Shown here: positions 26,389 through 35,483 of the stretch, one piece after another
Layout of the letters: the number at the start of each line of letters is the position of its first letter
How positions within the stretch are numbered: position 1 is the first letter of the stretch
NCBI RefSeq assembly: GCF_003987145.1
Contig: NZ_PIPL01000003.1
Location: 253,691-317,690 of the forward strand
Direction of reading: 5' to 3'
DNA: 64,000 bases
Source of the DNA: Aliidiomarina minuta
GTDB lineage: Bacteria; Pseudomonadota; Gammaproteobacteria; Enterobacterales; Alteromonadaceae
Translations under genes and position numbers: made by a program
The notes under the pieces: model-generated
The model's input: the letters and a program-made list of their open reading frames with translations, nothing else
The model's database searches: none
Told to the model about the DNA's origin: nothing

Positions 26389-28074
26389 ATGACTCATTTT
26401 TCTCGTCGTGATTTTTTAAAGGTATCAACGTCCGCTATGTGCGCGGTGGCGGTATCCGCTTCTTTGACCACTCGAAGCATGGCTGCGGATATGCCTGTTA
26501 CCGATGTCAGTTTTGAACATGGGGTGGCCAGTGGTGACCCCCAGACAGACGCGGTCATACTCTGGACCCGGGCTGAGCCCGAGAATGATGTCGCTGCCGT
26601 AACTATAGAATGGCAGCTGGCCAGCGATTCCGAATTCAAGAACATAGTGCGCTACGGCAACATTACCACTTTCAAGCATCGTGATTACACGGTGAAAATA
26701 GATGTTCAGCGGTTGCAGCCAGGTCAGCGCTATTACTATAGATTCAAAGGCAAGAATCAGTACTCTCCAGCTGGTGTGGCCAGCACGCTTCCCCAAGGCA
26801 GTTTAACAAGCCTGAAAATGGCTGTATTTTCCTGTTCTAATTACCCTGCGGGTTATTTCAATGCCTACTCAGAAGCCGCTAAAGATCCTGATTTGGATAT
26901 AGTGGTGCACTTAGGGGACTATATTTATGAATATGGTGCCGGCGGCTATGCTACTGAAAAGTCCAAGGAAATCGGGCGTGCTTTTGCGGCGGATAATCAG
27001 GGTGAATTGCTGACCTTAAACGACTACCGAAAACGTTATGCTTTATATCGCAGTGATAAAGGGCTGCAGGCAATGCATGCAGCAGCACCTTGCATTGCGG
27101 TATGGGACGACCATGAAATTGCCAATGACACCTGGAAAAGCGGTGCTGAAAATCATGACCCGTCAAAAGGTGACTTTTACCAGCGCCGGGCAGCTGCGGT
27201 TCAGGCTTATTATGAGTGGATGCCAATAAGACCTCCTCAGGGTGAGCAGTCGGCCCACATCTACCGTAGTTTTGATTTCGGAGACCTGTTCAGTCTGCAT
27301 ATGCTGGACGCCCGGATTATAAAGCGTGCCCGACAGCTTGAATATGCAGATTACCTGGACGCAGAAACCCAACAACTGGATATGCCCCGTTTTATGCAGG
27401 ACTGGCACAGTGACCGGGATATGCTGGGCCGTGATCAACTGCACTGGTTAGGTGAAAAGCTGCGAAACTCGAACAGCCGCTGGCAAATTTTAGGGCAGCA
27501 GGTATTGATGAGCCGAATGCATTTGCCGGCGGAGTTGCTGGGTAATAGTGACCTCACTAAAGCTCCGAAACTACTTGAAAACCTGCTGCCATTAAAACGA
27601 CGACAGCTTGCCGGAGAGGCGCTGGAACCTGCGGAAAGAGCTCGGCTAGAGCAGCAGATGCCCTATAATCTGGACGCCTGGGACGGTTACCCCACAGCTC
27701 GGGAGTCTTTGTATCAGGCGGCTGACGAGGCCGGCAAATCTTTGGTTGTGTTGTCGGGCGATACTCATAATGCCTGGCACAACAATCTACTCAATGCTCA
27801 GGGGAAACAGGTGGGAGTTGAATTTGCGACATCAAGTGTCAGTTCACCAGGTATTGAGCATTATCTGCAACTGGATGACGAACGAGCACCAAGTGTAGCA
27901 GAGGCTTTTACACTGTTAATCGATGACCTGCAGTATTGTAATCTGCATCAGCGTGGCTTTATGAATCTGACCATAACTCATCAAGACATGGAAGTGGAAT
28001 GGGTCTTTATCGATAACATTCTGAGCGAGGACTATGAAGTTGTTGGGCGGCACAAAGTGACGCATAGAGCTTAA
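26389..28074 (+). CDS. phoD: Tat-exported PhoD-like alkaline phosphatase/phosphodiesterase
   Basis: Metal-dependent phosphatase of the PhoD family, predicted periplasmic or cell-surface. The signal SRRDFLK plus a hydrophobic stretch is a twin-arginine signal, as expected for a folded metalloenzyme. Active-site blocks are VHLGDYIYEY, VWDDHEIAND and VLSGDTHNAWH. 561 residues from ATG 26389; a TTG three codons upstream is also open. It is convergent with a TonB receptor and near an exported GDPD, suggesting use of organic phosphate. I saw no clear Pho box. Confidence 0.87.
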   Translation: MTHFSRRDFLKVSTSAMCAVAVSASLTTRSMAADMPVTDVSFEHGVASGDPQTDAVILWTRAEPENDVAAVTIEWQLASDSEFKNIVRYGNITTFKHRDYTVKIDVQRLQPGQRYYYRFKGKNQYSPAGVASTLPQGSLTSLKMAVFSCSNYPAGYFNAYSEAAKDPDLDIVVHLGDYIYEYGAGGYATEKSKEIGRAFAADNQGELLTLNDYRKRYALYRSDKGLQAMHAAAPCIAVWDDHEIANDTWKSGAENHDPSKGDFYQRRAAAVQAYYEWMPIRPPQGEQSAHIYRSFDFGDLFSLHMLDARIIKRARQLEYADYLDAETQQLDMPRFMQDWHSDRDMLGRDQLHWLGEKLRNSNSRWQILGQQVLMSRMHLPAELLGNSDLTKAPKLLENLLPLKRRQLAGEALEPAERARLEQQMPYNLDAWDGYPTARESLYQAADEAGKSLVVLSGDTHNAWHNNLLNAQGKQVGVEFATSSVSSPGIEHYLQLDDERAPSVAEAFTLLIDDLQYCNLHQRGFMNLTITHQDMEVEWVFIDNILSEDYEVVGRHKVTHRA

Positions 28075-28090
28075 TACAGGGCTTTAAAAA

Positions 28091-28121
28091 GAAAAACGGC
28101 ACCGTGAAGGCGCCGTTTTTC
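28091..28121. terminator. Terminator between phoD-like gene and TonB receptor
   Basis: GAAAAACGGCACC and GGCGCCGTTTTTC form a hairpin with one A/C mismatch and a five-base loop. A and T runs at either side suit both convergent genes. Confidence 0.75.
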
Positions 28122-28137
28122 TGTGCTTTATGTTGTT

Positions 28138-30468
28138 TTACATGCCAAAGCGCTTGCTGAACTCGGCCCCTATCATGCGCGGTGGCCCGGCAATGAATGA
28201 AGGATTACCGAAGCTGGCACCTGTATTGCCCGCATCTACCAGATAAGATTTATCAAACAGGTTGTTGGCAAAGAGTTTTAACGTCCAGTCGTGGCGCGTG
28301 TTTTCGATGCCAATACGAGCACTGGTCAATTGCACCGGACCCTGGCGTATATCGAGACCCACTACAGGCTCATTTTCCGGCTCAAAGAACACATCTGAAC
28401 GGAAGCTATACACCACAGAGCTGGTCAGGTTGTAGGTACCATTCAGTGGTCGGTTATAAAAAGCTCCGGCACTGAAAGTCCATTCAGGCTGCAGCCGGAA
28501 GCGATTCCCGGCCAGGTCGCCATTGCTGCTGTTGTCGTCAATGCCAGCGTCTATATAGGCCATATTTGTAAACAGCTGTAAGTTATTACTTACCCGGGCT
28601 CTGATATCCGCTTCTACACCTACATTAGAGGCCGAGCCTGCATTGTCGGTATAAAAATTTCCAGCTTCGTCCTGCAAAGTAACCTGAAAATCCGAATAAT
28701 CCTGATAAAAAATAGAAGCTGTGTAATTGATTTTGTTATTCCATAAAGTGCCTTTAAGACCGGTTTCATAATTCCAGATGATTTCTGCAGGCACCTCGCT
28801 GACATTTGTTATCAGGTTGCCTCCGGCGTCCAGCCCCGGTGAGACATCCATGACTTCAGAGCGTCTTCCTTTACCTATGGTGGCATACCAATTGGTATGG
28901 TCGGTTAGCTGATAGAGCGCATTAAAGCGAGGCAGCCAGGCATCAAAGCTGTTATTGGCGGTGAGTTGTTGCCCTTCGGTGCTGATAAGCGGTAGCAGAG
29001 GCACACCTGCTAACACTGAATTACCAATCTGGGAACTGAAACCACTGGTACGGTCTTCTGTCACATAGCGAATACCAGAAGTCAGTTCCAGGCGATCAGT
29101 GACCTGGTAGGCGACATCAACAAAGGCAGAGTAAGCTTCGTTTTCACCAAAATTAGTGAATTCAGCCTGGTACGGCAGCATGTCAAAGGCACCGCCGGTT
29201 AATGTTGGTGTTAACAGGTTGACTGAACCATCTGCATTAATGCAGGGGAGCCCTGAGCCAAGTTGGCCTACGCAATTTAGAAAAATAGACTCTTCAGTAC
29301 TGAAAGGAACTCGCTGAAAACCGTCTTCGGTGAAGTAACTTACGCCAAACAGGGTAGCAGTGCGGTCACCGATATGGCTAAAGCGGAGCTCCTGGCTGAA
29401 TTGATCGCCCTGCGCATCTTCTCCAAACTCAAGGAACCAGGCCTGTGTGCCATCGGCATCAAAGACTTCCAGCGAGTCAAAACTGCGGTGCGCTGTAATG
29501 GAGGTGAATGTCAGGTTATCGGATAATTCCCAGTTCACGGTCAGATTGATATCTTCAACCGTGCGGTCGAGGCCTAACTTGTCGCGACCAAGCACTTCTG
29601 CGGAAAAAGGACTGCCGGTCATTTCAACGAAGCTATAAGGACTGGTATCGCCGCCTGTAGGTGCGAATAATCCGTTCTTAAAAGAGGTCCCTGTGTCTTC
29701 ATTTTTCTCGTATGTATAGACCAGGTCCAGGGTTAAATCAGGCGTTGGTGTGAGGCGTAATGAAGGACGAATACCGGTTCGCTGAATACCGTTCATATCG
29801 TGCTGTCTTGTACCTTGCGGGTTTTGCGCAGCATCTGTTCCGGCAATATTGCGAATATAACCGTCACGTTCACGGTGGCTGAAGGCGAGCCGCCCCTGAG
29901 CCAGTGAATTACCACCGGTAATAAAACCTTCCGTATTACGGGCACTGTAATCACCGCCGCCCAGTCGTATTTCTGCAGAAAAATCTTCTTCAGGTTTGCG
30001 GGTCGACACCGCCAGGGCGCCAACCGCCGCTGCGGTGCCAAAGAGTGTCGATTGCGGACCACGCACCACTTCCACCCGTTCTATATCAAAAAGCTCAAAA
30101 TAAGAGCCCCGAGACCGGGAAATGTCAGCGCCGTTATAATAAACCGAAACTCTGGGGGCTGCCTGAGCGGAGCCACTGTCAGAGGTAATGCCGCGAATGA
30201 CAAAACCCGGATTGTTGGGGCTTTGCTCCTGAATCACCAGGCCCGGCGTGATATCCGAGACCACATCCAGCTCCATAATGCCCAGTTCCTGCAAAAAGTC
30301 GCCGGTATAGGCGCTAATTGTAGCTGGCACATCCTGAATCGATTGTGTTCGCTTTTGCGTGGTTACCGTTATACGTTCTATCTCAGTATCTTCTTCCAAT
30401 GCCCAGACGCTGGTGGAGGTTAAAGCCGCGGCAATCAGACAGGAGAGTCTTTTCATTTTTATTTTCAT
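28138..30468 (-). CDS. TonB-dependent outer-membrane receptor
   Basis: 776-residue TonB-dependent receptor: signal peptide (cleavage near VWA-LEED), TonB-box-like IERITVTTQKR, plug domain (about 40-155, with FVIRGITSDSG and VEVVRGPQSTLFG), and a C-terminal 22-strand barrel. A Cys pair (FLNC and LPCIN, about residue 405) could be disulfide-linked in an outer loop. The start is ATG 30468, with 30456 as an alternative. It is divergent from an exported GDPD and convergent with the PhoD-like enzyme, so a phosphorylated organic substrate is possible, but ligand prediction from the sequence is not reliable. Confidence 0.9.
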   Translation of the reverse strand: MKIKMKRLSCLIAAALTSTSVWALEEDTEIERITVTTQKRTQSIQDVPATISAYTGDFLQELGIMELDVVSDITPGLVIQEQSPNNPGFVIRGITSDSGSAQAAPRVSVYYNGADISRSRGSYFELFDIERVEVVRGPQSTLFGTAAAVGALAVSTRKPEEDFSAEIRLGGGDYSARNTEGFITGGNSLAQGRLAFSHRERDGYIRNIAGTDAAQNPQGTRQHDMNGIQRTGIRPSLRLTPTPDLTLDLVYTYEKNEDTGTSFKNGLFAPTGGDTSPYSFVEMTGSPFSAEVLGRDKLGLDRTVEDINLTVNWELSDNLTFTSITAHRSFDSLEVFDADGTQAWFLEFGEDAQGDQFSQELRFSHIGDRTATLFGVSYFTEDGFQRVPFSTEESIFLNCVGQLGSGLPCINADGSVNLLTPTLTGGAFDMLPYQAEFTNFGENEAYSAFVDVAYQVTDRLELTSGIRYVTEDRTSGFSSQIGNSVLAGVPLLPLISTEGQQLTANNSFDAWLPRFNALYQLTDHTNWYATIGKGRRSEVMDVSPGLDAGGNLITNVSEVPAEIIWNYETGLKGTLWNNKINYTASIFYQDYSDFQVTLQDEAGNFYTDNAGSASNVGVEADIRARVSNNLQLFTNMAYIDAGIDDNSSNGDLAGNRFRLQPEWTFSAGAFYNRPLNGTYNLTSSVVYSFRSDVFFEPENEPVVGLDIRQGPVQLTSARIGIENTRHDWTLKLFANNLFDKSYLVDAGNTGASFGNPSFIAGPPRMIGAEFSKRFGM

Positions 30469-30642
30469 ATGGGTTCCGAGTTGATCCTGATAGTGGAAAG
30501 CCCTACGAGAATAGAAATGCTTCGCGGCAATTCGGTGAACTTTTATTGACGGTTTTATTAAACTTCAGATTTACTCAGCTAGTCGCAAAAAAGTCATATA
30601 GCTGAGGTAAAGTAAGTGGTTATTTAAAAAGGGAGAAAAGAA

Positions 30643-31851
30643 ATGATAGTCGCGCTTTATATAGGCCTTATGCTAAGCACCGCGAGCGAGGCTACAGTAG
30701 CCAGAGATGTGGCGATCCAGTTTGGCGACCGACCATTTTATTTACTCGACCAATTGCCGCCAGGCGCACTGCAACAGCGTTTAGAAAATTGCGATTTGAG
30801 CGAGCTTGAGGCGCAGAATTTTTCCATTGCCCACCGCGGTGCACCTTTATTTTATCCCGAACATTCAAAAGCATCTTATTTGGCCGCCGTGCGTTCAGGT
30901 GCCGGCATTATCGAGTGCGATGTCACTTTTACTAAAGATCACGAACTGGTCTGTCGGCATGCGCAGTGTGATTTGCATCAGACTACGGATATTCTGTTAC
31001 GCCCAGAAATAGCCCCAGCCTGCTCTCAACCATTTACTCCGGCAAGCGAAGGTAAGCCAGCAACCGCAAGCTGTTGTGCCAGTGACATCAGTTTGCAGCA
31101 GTATCAGCAGCTGTGTGCGCGTATGGATGGTGTTGACCCGCAAGCTACTAACGTAGAAGACTATATACAAGGCACGCCGGAATGGAGAACTGAGCTGTAT
31201 GGCCACTGTGAGCAGGTCATGACGCATGCCGATAGCATTGCTTTGATTGATAGCTATGGTTTGAAAATGACTCCGGAGCTCAAGGAGCCTGAACTTACTA
31301 TGCCGTTCTCTGGTTTTAGTCGGGAAGACTTCGCGGATAAGATAATCGAGGAGTACACTGCGGCAGGCGTGAGCCCGGAGCGAGTGTATCTGCAGTCTTT
31401 TCATTTGGAGGACATCTTGTGCTGGATAGAAACTGCACCTGACTTTGCCCGTCAGGCTGTATGGCTGGATGGTCGTTATACGCTGCAGGATTTTGATCCT
31501 GGACAAGCAGACAGCTGGCGGCCATCGATGAGTGAATTAAAAGAGCAGGGCGTGAATATTATCGGACCACCTTTGTGGATGTTGGTGACAGAGAGGGATG
31601 GTCAGGTGGTACCTTCTGAATATGCCCGCAAAGCAAAGGCAGCAGGGCTTGAAATCATTACCTGGACACTTGAGCGTTCCGGGCCCCTGGATCAGGGGGG
31701 AGGCTGGTATTATCTGAGTATTCAGCAACTTACTAATAGCGATGCTATGGTGTTGCAGCTACTGGATGTATTAGCCAATGATGTAGGTGTACTGGGCGTA
31801 TTTTCCGACTGGCCCGCAACCACTTCGTTTTTTAGCCACTGCAATGAATAA
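30643..31851 (+). CDS. Exported glycerophosphodiester phosphodiesterase family protein
   Basis: 402 residues with a short hydrophobic N-terminal signal (about 1-18), so probably periplasmic. GDPD signature AHRGAPLFYPEHS and the metal site IIECDVTFTKDHELVCRH are present; later KMTPELKEPEL matches the third catalytic block. It is longer than GlpQ-type enzymes because of an insertion with several Cys (CDLH, CSQ, SCCASD). The start is ATG 30643 after an AAGGGAG site; an in-frame stop at 30625 rules out a longer N-terminus. Divergent from the TonB receptor. Confidence 0.87.
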   Translation: MIVALYIGLMLSTASEATVARDVAIQFGDRPFYLLDQLPPGALQQRLENCDLSELEAQNFSIAHRGAPLFYPEHSKASYLAAVRSGAGIIECDVTFTKDHELVCRHAQCDLHQTTDILLRPEIAPACSQPFTPASEGKPATASCCASDISLQQYQQLCARMDGVDPQATNVEDYIQGTPEWRTELYGHCEQVMTHADSIALIDSYGLKMTPELKEPELTMPFSGFSREDFADKIIEEYTAAGVSPERVYLQSFHLEDILCWIETAPDFARQAVWLDGRYTLQDFDPGQADSWRPSMSELKEQGVNIIGPPLWMLVTERDGQVVPSEYARKAKAAGLEIITWTLERSGPLDQGGGWYYLSIQQLTNSDAMVLQLLDVLANDVGVLGVFSDWPATTSFFSHCNE

Positions 31852-31857
31852 AAAGAT

Positions 31858-31968
31858 GGGGTCAGCGCTAAAACTCACCATTTTTTAACCACCGGTTTTC
31901 TTTTTAAAAATAACTTAATAACAATGAGTTATCTCTTTTTCGTGGTGGTGAATTTTAGCTCTGACCCC
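31858..31968. repeat. REP-like long inverted repeat
   Basis: Arms 31858-31880 and 31946-31968 (GGGGTCAG...CACCA) pair at 21 of 23 positions across a 65-base AT-rich loop. GGGGTCAGAGC-type arms are known to me from REP elements moved by RAYT (Y1) transposases in gammaproteobacteria. No such transposase is in the window. It starts 7 bases after the GDPD stop and could also stabilise or end that mRNA. Confidence 0.65.
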
Positions 31969-31975
31969 GGTTATT

Positions 31976-32620
31976 TTAAAGTTTGTTGATGGCTTCTTCG
32001 ATGGGGCTGTCTCCGTTGATCAGATCAAAGGCCTTGCCTGCGGTATTGGGTTTGTCGATAAGTTGATGCACAACGCTGGCGACATCGGCTCGCGTAATGC
32101 TGCCGGGTTCTAAATCGCCGGCGATGCTAACTTTGCCGGTAGCTTCTTCGTCCACTAAAGCGCCGGGGCGCACTATGGTATAAGCCAGGCCGGAACGGAT
32201 AAGTTCGCGGTCCGCGTAATGTTTGGCGACAAAGTAAGGCACTAAATCAGGATGCCAGTTTTCACGGTTGTGTGCCTGCATGGCACTGACCATCACAAAA
32301 CGTTTGATGCCCGCCTGTTGTGCAGCTTCTATCGACTTCACGGCGCCATCCAGGTCGATACGCAAAGTCATATCGTCTTCAGTGCTGGCGCCTGAACCTG
32401 CTGCAAATACCACCGCGTCACTGCCGCTTAAGGCTGCTGCAATATCTGCTACAGAAGCGGTGAGGTCCAGGAGGCAGGCGTTAATGCCCTGCTCACCTAA
32501 TTTGTCCAGTTGCTCCTGTTTGCGTACCAGGGCAACAACATCGTGCTGAGGGTCCTGGTGCAGCTTAGCGACCAGTTGTTTACCGATTTTGCCATTGGCT
32601 CCAATTACACTTACTTGCAT
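31976..32620 (-). CDS. NAD(P)-binding SDR-family oxidoreductase (YwnB/YhfK-like)
   Basis: 214-residue Rossmann-fold protein of the atypical SDR (NmrA-like) type. The nucleotide motif is VIGANGKIGKQLV at the N-terminus; MVSAM and YTIVRPGAL follow. There is no classical catalytic YxxxK in the expected spot apart from YFVAKHYAD, which could supply it. The start is the second of two ATGs, with AAGGAG at optimal spacing; 32623 is the alternative. A flavin reductase or regulator role is possible; substrate unknown. Confidence 0.82.
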   Translation of the reverse strand: MQVSVIGANGKIGKQLVAKLHQDPQHDVVALVRKQEQLDKLGEQGINACLLDLTASVADIAAALSGSDAVVFAAGSGASTEDDMTLRIDLDGAVKSIEAAQQAGIKRFVMVSAMQAHNRENWHPDLVPYFVAKHYADRELIRSGLAYTIVRPGALVDEEATGKVSIAGDLEPGSITRADVASVVHQLIDKPNTAGKAFDLINGDSPIEEAINKL

Positions 32621-32773
32621 CATAACTCCTTACGTCAAATATATGATGATAAGCATAGCTGTTTAAAGAGAAAGTATGGATGCAGTTTATGAATCGTACC
32701 AATCGACTATTTAAAGACATTAGGTAGCTCAATCAAGTATTCTTAACGCATAGTGAAATGAAACCAGGTAGTA

Positions 32774-33922
32774 ATGACTGAAAACCTTACAGTAGACTTT
32801 GTCAGCAGTATAAGTGAAGTTTCCGCCGAGGAGTGGGATGCGCTTTTCCCGATCCCGTATCCTTTTATTCGTCATGCATTCTTTGACGCATTGGAGCGAG
32901 GTGGCAGTATAGGTGCGCTCAGTGGCTGGGTGCCGCGTTACGGGTTGGTGTATCAGAGAACACAACTGATAGCTGCGATCCCCTGGTTTCTTAAGTCTCA
33001 CTCTTATGGCGAATACTTCTTTGACTGGGCCTTTGCAGAGGCCTATGAGCGCTATAATCTGGATTATTACCCCAAGCTGGTTTGTGCTATTCCGTTTACC
33101 CCCAGTTCAGGGGCACGCCTGGGGCTGGCGGCGGGCTGGAAGGCAGAGCAGGTGTTACCAACGATTGAAAAGAAGCTGGATGAACTGGCGATTGCCTATG
33201 GGGTTTCTAACTGCCAGTGCCTGTACCTGGAAGATGATCTGAAAGGGGAGTTTATACAGCGCGGTTGGTGGCAGCGGGATGATGTTCAGTTTCAATGGCT
33301 TAATCACGATTATTCCAGCTTTGATGATTTTTTGGCTCAGCTGACCTCACGTAAACGTAAGCAGATCCGTAAAGAGCGCCACGCAGTTATAGCACAAGGC
33401 GTTGAGGTTAGAGTATTACTGGGAGGTGAACTGGACCGGCAGTTCTGGCTCGAGTTCGCACAACTTTATCAGCTTACTTATTTGAAGCGGTCAGGGCACC
33501 ATGGTTACCTGACCCCCGATAGCTTCATGCGCCTGGGCGAGGCTTTGGCAGATAGCATTATGGTTACCGCAGCTTTTTGTGAGCAGAAAATGGTGGCTGC
33601 TGCGTTGTACTTTTACTCCGACAATACTTTGTATGGGCGCTACTGGGGATGCCAGCAGGAATTTGATTTTCTACATTTTGAGACCTGCTATTATGCGGGT
33701 ATTGAGTTCTGTATTGAACGAGGGCTTTCTTTTTTTGATGCGGGGGCTCAGGGAGAGCATAAATTAAAACGGGGCTTTGAACCGATTGTGCGACATGGCG
33801 TTTATCGCTTTACAGAATCGCCTTTGACTCCGGCGATTGAAGGTTTCTGCACACGTGAACGGCAAATGCTAGCTCAGTACCGGGCTCAGGCTGAGCAGCA
33901 ATTACCTTTTCGTAAAAGTTAA
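32774..33922 (+). CDS. GNAT/FemAB-like acyltransferase, DUF482 family
   Basis: 382 residues. The sequence resembles the DUF482 (PF04339) family, annotated as peptidoglycan biosynthesis/recognition, built from tandem GNAT folds: WDALFPIPYPFIRHAFFDAL near the start, GEYFFDWAFAEAYERYNLDYYPKL, and C-terminal GAQGEHKLKRGFEP. No signal peptide. The substrate is unknown. The end overlaps the convergent methyltransferase by 4 bases. Confidence 0.82.
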   Translation: MTENLTVDFVSSISEVSAEEWDALFPIPYPFIRHAFFDALERGGSIGALSGWVPRYGLVYQRTQLIAAIPWFLKSHSYGEYFFDWAFAEAYERYNLDYYPKLVCAIPFTPSSGARLGLAAGWKAEQVLPTIEKKLDELAIAYGVSNCQCLYLEDDLKGEFIQRGWWQRDDVQFQWLNHDYSSFDDFLAQLTSRKRKQIRKERHAVIAQGVEVRVLLGGELDRQFWLEFAQLYQLTYLKRSGHHGYLTPDSFMRLGEALADSIMVTAAFCEQKMVAAALYFYSDNTLYGRYWGCQQEFDFLHFETCYYAGIEFCIERGLSFFDAGAQGEHKLKRGFEPIVRHGVYRFTESPLTPAIEGFCTRERQMLAQYRAQAEQQLPFRKS

Positions 33923-34527
33923 TCACGCAGGAAGTGCAATAAACGATTATTAGCGGGCATACTGTGGTCTTTATGCAGATGAAAGCCCTGAGCTTTGGCC
34001 AGTGGCTGGATGTCTTCAATATCACGAATGCCCATTTGCGGATCGCGGGCACGCAACGACCGGTCAAAAGCCTGATTACTGTCGCTGGTAAAGGCGCCGT
34101 TGTAATTAAAAGGTCCGTAAATACACAAAGCTGCTTTAGTATTACCTGAATTCAGGTTGCAAAAATCAGGTAGTCGTTGAAAGAACTGTTGCACTGTTGG
34201 CCAGCTCATAATGTGTAGGGTGTTGGCACTAAATATCGCATCGACTGGCGGTTGGTTATAACTGTTGTTTGTAATATCCAGTTCAATAGGAGGTGGTAAA
34301 TTAGGCAAGGCTGCCTGCTCAATCCGTTGCTGCAAACCTTCCAGATACCTTGCCTGATCGCTGCATTGCCAGGTCAGGTGAGGCATATGCTGAGCAAAAT
34401 AAACAGCATGCTGGCCGGTACCGCTGCCGACTTCTAATACTCGGGAAGAGTCAGAAAAAGCGGGTTGCAAAACATCCAGAATAGGCGACTTATTATTTTC
34501 GCAGGCTTGTGAAAACGGCAACAGCAT
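33919..34527 (-). CDS. DUF938 family SAM-dependent methyltransferase
   Basis: 202 residues. The SAM-binding motif I is VLEVGSGTGQHAVYFAQ, followed by DITNNS and FSANTLHIMSW. The N-terminal MLLPFSQACENNKSPILDVL is typical for DUF938 proteins, whose substrate has not been established to my knowledge. It is convergent with the DUF482-like gene. Confidence 0.85.
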   Translation of the reverse strand: MLLPFSQACENNKSPILDVLQPAFSDSSRVLEVGSGTGQHAVYFAQHMPHLTWQCSDQARYLEGLQQRIEQAALPNLPPPIELDITNNSYNQPPVDAIFSANTLHIMSWPTVQQFFQRLPDFCNLNSGNTKAALCIYGPFNYNGAFTSDSNQAFDRSLRARDPQMGIRDIEDIQPLAKAQGFHLHKDHSMPANNRLLHFLRD

Positions 34528-34590
34528 ATATTTTTGGATTCTTAGAACGTGGCATGAATAAGGTGGATACTAACAGTATACTGGTGCCTG

Positions 34591-34758
34591 CTACAAAAAA
34601 GCTTCCTGCATGTGTACGAACTCCTCAGCTAAGTCGCCATCAAGAAAGTCTGCAATACTACGAATTTCATCGATACTTATATCCATAGATTCAGCCGGTA
34701 AGTCGAGCGCATTTATAAAAAATGCAGCGGTAAAAAGCGCGACTATAATGAACAACAC
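34591..34758 (-). CDS. Candidate small hydrophobic-N-terminus protein (unannotated size)
   Basis: From GTG 34758 the minus strand encodes 55 residues: a hydrophobic segment LFIIVALFTAAFFINAL followed by an acidic helical tail (SIDEIRSIADFLDGDLAEEF). The layout resembles a single-pass or exported small protein. The frame stays open upstream to a stop at 34825-34827, but without ATG, so this may be the 3' remnant of a longer lost gene. ATG 34686 could start only the soluble tail. I recognise no family. Confidence 0.35.
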   Translation of the reverse strand: MLFIIVALFTAAFFINALDLPAESMDISIDEIRSIADFLDGDLAEEFVHMQEAFL

Positions 34759-34820
34759 TGGGTTATGAAACCGCGGGTACCTAATCGCACTGGATAAGCG
34801 ATCTAGCCTTGCTATAGCCT

Positions 34821-34831
34821 GAAATTAGTAC
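34821..34831 (+). promoter_or_regulatory. Repeated motif GAAATTAGTAC before the first SCPU pilin
   Basis: The 11-base sequence is identical to 36862-36872, 147 bases before the second tandem pilin. It lies 86 bases before the ATG at 34907. It is a candidate regulator site; no protein is known to bind it. Confidence 0.35.
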
Positions 34832-34906
34832 CTTTTAGGCGCTGAATTTCAGAATAAGGTCTGATCTTATGCCCAAAACTAACATTTATACTCTGTGGGT
34901 CAACTT

Positions 34907-35413
34907 ATGAAACATATCAGGGCAAGGCTTATGGCAGCATTTAAGACGGTCTTTAGTTTAGGCATCTTAATATTTGTTCCTCCTTCGCTAGCGCAAGATA
35001 GCAGAGTGGAGCGACAAACGTTAAGTTTTAGCGGGATTATAGAGCCAAACTGTCGGTTGGGAGTCAACGCCAGTCATCCCGCCGCCCGGCCTATGAACCT
35101 GGCACTTCGAGCAAATGCTCCTCCCCAGATAGTTGCCGCTATCCAATTACACTGTAACGCAGCACAGCGAAGTACTATGGTAACTTATCACTCGCAAAAC
35201 GGGGGGTTAAGAAACTCAACAGGTACTGTAATAGATTACCTTACTGACTTAACTGGCATTCAGGGGGGAAGTCTGGCTAGTGCTGGGCCCTGGGTAGTGG
35301 AGCAAAGGGCTGTGCCGAGAGTTAATTTTTTACGAGTGCGGCCACAGGGGAGCGGAATAGAACCGGTGGGTGAGTATTCAGATACTATAATTATCAGCGT
35401 TGCTTCGCATTAA
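34907..35413 (+). CDS. Spore coat U (SCPU) domain fimbrial subunit, divergent
   Basis: 168 residues: signal peptide (cleavage near SLAQ-DS), then a single immunoglobulin-like SCPU/Csu pilin domain. The donor strand region SFSGIIEPNCRLGV and the C-terminal strand GEYSDTIIISVASH fit the family, and two Cys (NCRL, LHCNA) can form the usual disulfide. It is much diverged from the two tandem pilins downstream and may be a minor subunit. The start ATG 34907 was chosen over GTG 34895 because the signal peptide begins there. Confidence 0.82.
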   Translation: MKHIRARLMAAFKTVFSLGILIFVPPSLAQDSRVERQTLSFSGIIEPNCRLGVNASHPAARPMNLALRANAPPQIVAAIQLHCNAAQRSTMVTYHSQNGGLRNSTGTVIDYLTDLTGIQGGSLASAGPWVVEQRAVPRVNFLRVRPQGSGIEPVGEYSDTIIISVASH

Positions 35414-35483
35414 AATGTCATAAATTCATACCTGGTGGTTACGCCACCTATTGGTCAACTAGATTCAAAGAGTGGAACTACAT

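Larger units (their letters stand above)
34528..34906. other. 379-base gap between DUF938 gene and first fimbrial pilin
   Basis: It holds the small candidate ORF at 34591-34758 on the minus strand and, towards the right, an AT-rich regulatory region with GAAATTAGTAC (34821-34831), a motif found again before a tandem pilin. Nothing else is evident. Confidence 0.6.

Noticed and set aside
30469..30642. Pho box in the divergent TonB/GDPD promoter
   Set aside because: No convincing CTGTCAT direct repeat was found on either strand.
30997..31506. 169-residue antisense ORF inside the GDPD gene
   Set aside because: It is the shadow of the strongly conserved plus-strand gene.
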